A stretch of DNA of 16,456 bases, from assembly GCF_900626145.1 (NCBI RefSeq), contig NZ_LR130817.1:64145-80600 (forward strand). The letters are read 5' to 3'. The notes under the pieces are model-generated. The model searched no databases. It saw only the letters and a list, made by a program, of their open reading frames with translations, and had not been told where the DNA came from. The first letter of the stretch is position 1. Each line of letters starts with the position of its first letter. Of the stretch, positions 15,115 to 16,456 are shown in pieces. This DNA is from Intestinimonas timonensis (GTDB lineage Bacteria > Bacillota > Clostridia > Oscillospirales > Oscillospiraceae). The position numbers and the translations under genes were made by a program.

Positions 15115-15126
15115 GAACATGCGTTC
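15115..15126. promoter_or_regulatory. LexA/SOS-box-like palindrome
   Basis: GAACATGCGTTC fits the Gram-positive LexA (DinR) consensus GAAC-N4-GTTC exactly in its two half-sites. It is in the intergenic space upstream of the gene at 15215 and overlaps the -35 of a candidate promoter (15125-15152), where a repressor would be expected to sit. Half-site match is seen directly; LexA control is inference. Confidence 0.5.
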
Positions 15127-15152
15127 GACAAGCGAAGGGTGTGCAGGATATT
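15125..15152 (+). promoter_or_regulatory. Candidate promoter of the RHH gene
   Basis: TCGACA (15125-15130, 5 of 6 to consensus), a 16-base spacer and GATATT (15147-15152, 4 of 6) form a moderate promoter about 60 bases before the GTG start. Its -35 shares two bases with the SOS-like palindrome. Confidence 0.35.
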
Positions 15153-15214
15153 GTGGAAAACCGCCAGTTTTTCATATTCCAAGAAACTGACGTACCGACG
15201 GAAGGAGGGGCGGA

Positions 15215-15604
15215 GTGACCAGGGAAGAAGCCAGATTGGACCGTTTCAAGGCCGGGATAGCGGCCATGAGCGCCGCCGAGCGGGAGGCGCTGGAGGCGGC
15301 TATGCTTACGGCCAGGGCCATTCCTGAAGGGAAGGGCGTGAGCATCATTGAGCAACTGGTGGAGATGGCCGCTGCCAGGGCCAGGGCGGAGGCCAGACAC
15401 AAGAGCGATGCTCAGACGGACCGGAGGCGCCGCCGGCTGGTGGGAGCACGGCTGCCCAAGCACCAGGCGGACCGGTGCCGGGCATGCGCAAAGCTGGAGG
15501 GGGAGTCGGTGTACCGGTTCGTATGCTCAGCCCTGGAGCGGGCATGCTCGGAGGTGGAGGCCAGGCACCGGCGTGGTCCAGATAGTGGCGCCGTGGGGCC
15601 GTGA
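15215..15604 (+). CDS. Putative ribbon-helix-helix DNA-binding protein
   Basis: 129 residues from a GTG at 15215, preceded by GGAAGGAGGGG. The N-terminal half is helical and charged (REEARLDRFKAGIAAM, SIIEQLVEMAAARARAEA) and may be a coiled coil. Residues about 74-116 look like a ribbon-helix-helix fold: a basic strand RRLVGARLPKH, helix A DRCRACAKLEG and helix B SVYRFVCSALERACSEV, as in CopG/Arc-type proteins. The C-terminal tail RHRRGPDSGAVGP is low-complexity. RHH proteins are often autoregulators or partitioning and antitoxin components of plasmids and phages. No toxin-like partner is adjacent. The gene is downstream of an SOS-like palindrome and inside the repeat-bounded cassette. The coding call is fairly good (start site, codon use); the fold call is moderate. 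Confidence 0.6.
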   Translation: MTREEARLDRFKAGIAAMSAAEREALEAAMLTARAIPEGKGVSIIEQLVEMAAARARAEARHKSDAQTDRRRRRLVGARLPKHQADRCRACAKLEGESVYRFVCSALERACSEVEARHRRGPDSGAVGP

Positions 15605-16067
15605 CGGGCTGTGTGCTGCTTGCCGGCAGCCGGTGGGCGTCACGACTGGGTTTTAGCGGTGCCCGCCCTCGCCGGCCTGGTTGCTTGCCGGGGCGCCGGC
15701 GTTCCCGGCCCTGGCGGCCCTGGCCCGGCTCTCGTGGCTTCGTGGTGGGCGTCCTGGGCCTGGCCTCGTCCTTCAGGTGCCGGGCCAGGCTGCGGGGCCT
15801 TGCGGGGGTCGGCCCCTTGGGCTGCCGCCGCCGCCGGCCTCCCTCTCGTGGCCCTCCTCTGCCTTCGGTGCGTCCTGCTTTCGGTGGGCGGTGCTGCTGC
15901 GGCGGCGGGGGCCGGTCCCGGCCCGGGCTGCGGCTCAGACAGCGGGCCGCTCGGGCCTCAGCCGGCCCGGACGGCCCGAACTCGCCTCCGCTCCGGTCCG
16001 GGGCCGGCGCCCCGCCCAATCGGGTGGTGCCGGCTCGTGGCGTGGCCGCAGGGGCGGGAAAAAGACG
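15605..16067. other. Very GC-rich stretch without a convincing gene
   Basis: About 460 bases of roughly three-quarters G+C follow the RHH gene. Long open frames exist on both strands, but their products are low-complexity Arg/Pro/Gly strings with no recognisable domain and no ribosome sites. Short elements recur (for example CTCGTGG near 15730, 15845 and 16033) and many GGCC-type palindromes are present. It could be decayed coding DNA or untranslated structured sequence; I see no definite feature. Confidence 0.4.
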
Positions 16068-16098
16068 CTCCCCCCACCGTATGGAACGGTGGGGGGAG
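16060..16098 (-). terminator. Hairpin terminator for leftward transcription
   Basis: CTCCCCCCACCGT (16068-16080), loop ATGGA and ACGGTGGGGGGAG (16086-16098) form a perfect 13-bp stem. On the minus strand it is followed by GCGTCTTTTTCCC, a terminator-like T-run. It lies four bases beyond the stop codon of the small ORF in repeat copy B, which suggests that leftward transcripts of the repeat end here. Confidence 0.7.
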
Positions 16099-16102
16099 AG
16101 AG

Positions 16103-16198
16103 TTACATGCCCATATGCTGGGTCATGTTCTCGGCGGCGTCCTCCATGGCCCGGATGGCCTTCTTGGCGGTGGCCTTCATGGTCTTCTTCTGCCACAT
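16103..16198 (-). CDS. Small unrecognised ORF, repeat copy B
   Basis: Identical 31-codon minus-strand frame to the one at 14259-14354, ending at TAA 16103-16105. Unlike copy A it is followed by its own minus-strand terminator (16060-16098), which favours real transcription of this 3' end. The upstream part of the frame closes at 16238-16240, as in copy A. Family unknown; it may be a gene remnant. Confidence 0.35.
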   Translation of the reverse strand: MWQKKTMKATAKKAIRAMEDAAENMTQHMGM

Positions 16199-16456
16199 GC
16201 GGCATGGCCGACAAGCGGCCAGGGAGTCCCGGGGCCGTTATCTGCCCCGGCCATGCAGGGAGAGGTAGCGGCAGGGTGGCCGCAGGGGCGGGCGGAGCAT
16301 GGCCGGCCTATGGCCGCCCATGATAAGGACTCGCCGCCGACGTGGTCCCGGCCTGCTCCATGCCGGCCTGGCGCCGCCGTACAGGCCGCCGCCGTGGGCC
16401 AGGGTGCCAGGAGCCGGCGCCTGTCCCTGGCCGCCCTGGGACCGCCTGGAGGCGCT
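16103..16456. repeat. 354-bp direct repeat, copy B, cut by window edge
   Basis: Direct copy of 14259-14612, same orientation, with one difference seen (G at 16282). It continues to the last base of the window, so the true length is at least 354 bp. Its left boundary is the same base, the stop codon of the small ORF, but is flanked by a different hairpin. Confidence 0.95.

Noticed and set aside
15345..16214. 289-residue minus-strand Arg/Pro/Gly-rich frame through the GC-rich spacer
   Set aside because: It runs through the terminator at 16060-16098 and overlaps the RHH gene; low complexity and no recognisable fold. Long chance frames are expected at this GC content.
15601..16323. 240-residue plus-strand frame through the GC-rich spacer and repeat copy B
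   Set aside because: Low-complexity product, no ribosome site, and its second half repeats the non-coding frame seen across copy A.
14259..16456. CRISPR array or HEARO/IsrB-type RNA-guided system
   Set aside because: There are only two copies of a long repeat, not short regularly spaced repeats. The HNH protein is 100 residues with no RuvC or arginine-rich domain, so it does not fit a known RNA-guided nuclease.

Overview
The window looks like chromosome from a fairly GC-rich Clostridia bacterium of the gut Oscillospiraceae type (Flavonifractor/Intestinimonas-like). That placement is an inference from three things: the gene content (FabK, a PcfB/VirB4 conjugation module, large serine recombinases), the strongly GC-ending codons, and the Gram-positive style Shine-Dalgarno sequences. 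The species cannot be named from the sequence.

Left part (1-4350): a graveyard of integrative elements beside a tRNA locus. A large serine recombinase with an intact catalytic domain reads leftward out of the window (1-939). Next to it is an N-terminally truncated PcfB/DUF3801 gene (minus strand), joined head to head at about 1452-1461 to an internal piece of a VirB4-type conjugation ATPase (plus strand, with an in-frame amber codon). After these come two tandem C-terminal fragments of related but distinct large serine recombinases (78 % identical by hand count), both without a catalytic domain. The second ends beside a minus-strand tRNA locus: two identical tRNA-Ala(GGC) genes with a 5' tRNA-Ala remnant between them, one clear promoter and one intrinsic terminator.

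Centre (4351-14260): a compact type II fatty-acid synthesis operon in the order acpP-accB-accC-accD-accA-fabH-fabK-fabD-fabG-fabF-fabZ-marR (fabT-like). It has one strong promoter (4507-4534) and one perfect terminator (14220-14260). Spacings are short and several start and stop codons overlap. Together the genes supply the acyl carrier, all four acetyl-CoA carboxylase subunits, malonyl transfer, initiation, elongation, both reductions and the dehydration. The last gene encodes a MarR-family protein. A palindrome matching the known FabT operator core lies upstream of the first promoter, so the operon probably carries its own feedback regulator.

Right part (14259-16456): a very GC-rich cassette bounded by a 354-bp direct repeat (14259-14612 and 16103-16456, one mismatch). 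The second copy is cut by the window edge. Between the repeats lie a 100-residue HNH endonuclease gene preceded by a large nested foldback, and a gene for a putative ribbon-helix-helix protein behind a LexA/SOS-box-like palindrome. About 500 bp of GC-rich DNA in the cassette has no convincing gene. The repeat holds a small minus-strand ORF at its left edge and dense inverted repeats. This cassette is the least explained part of the window and the best candidate for something new; its mobility or RNA function is inference only.
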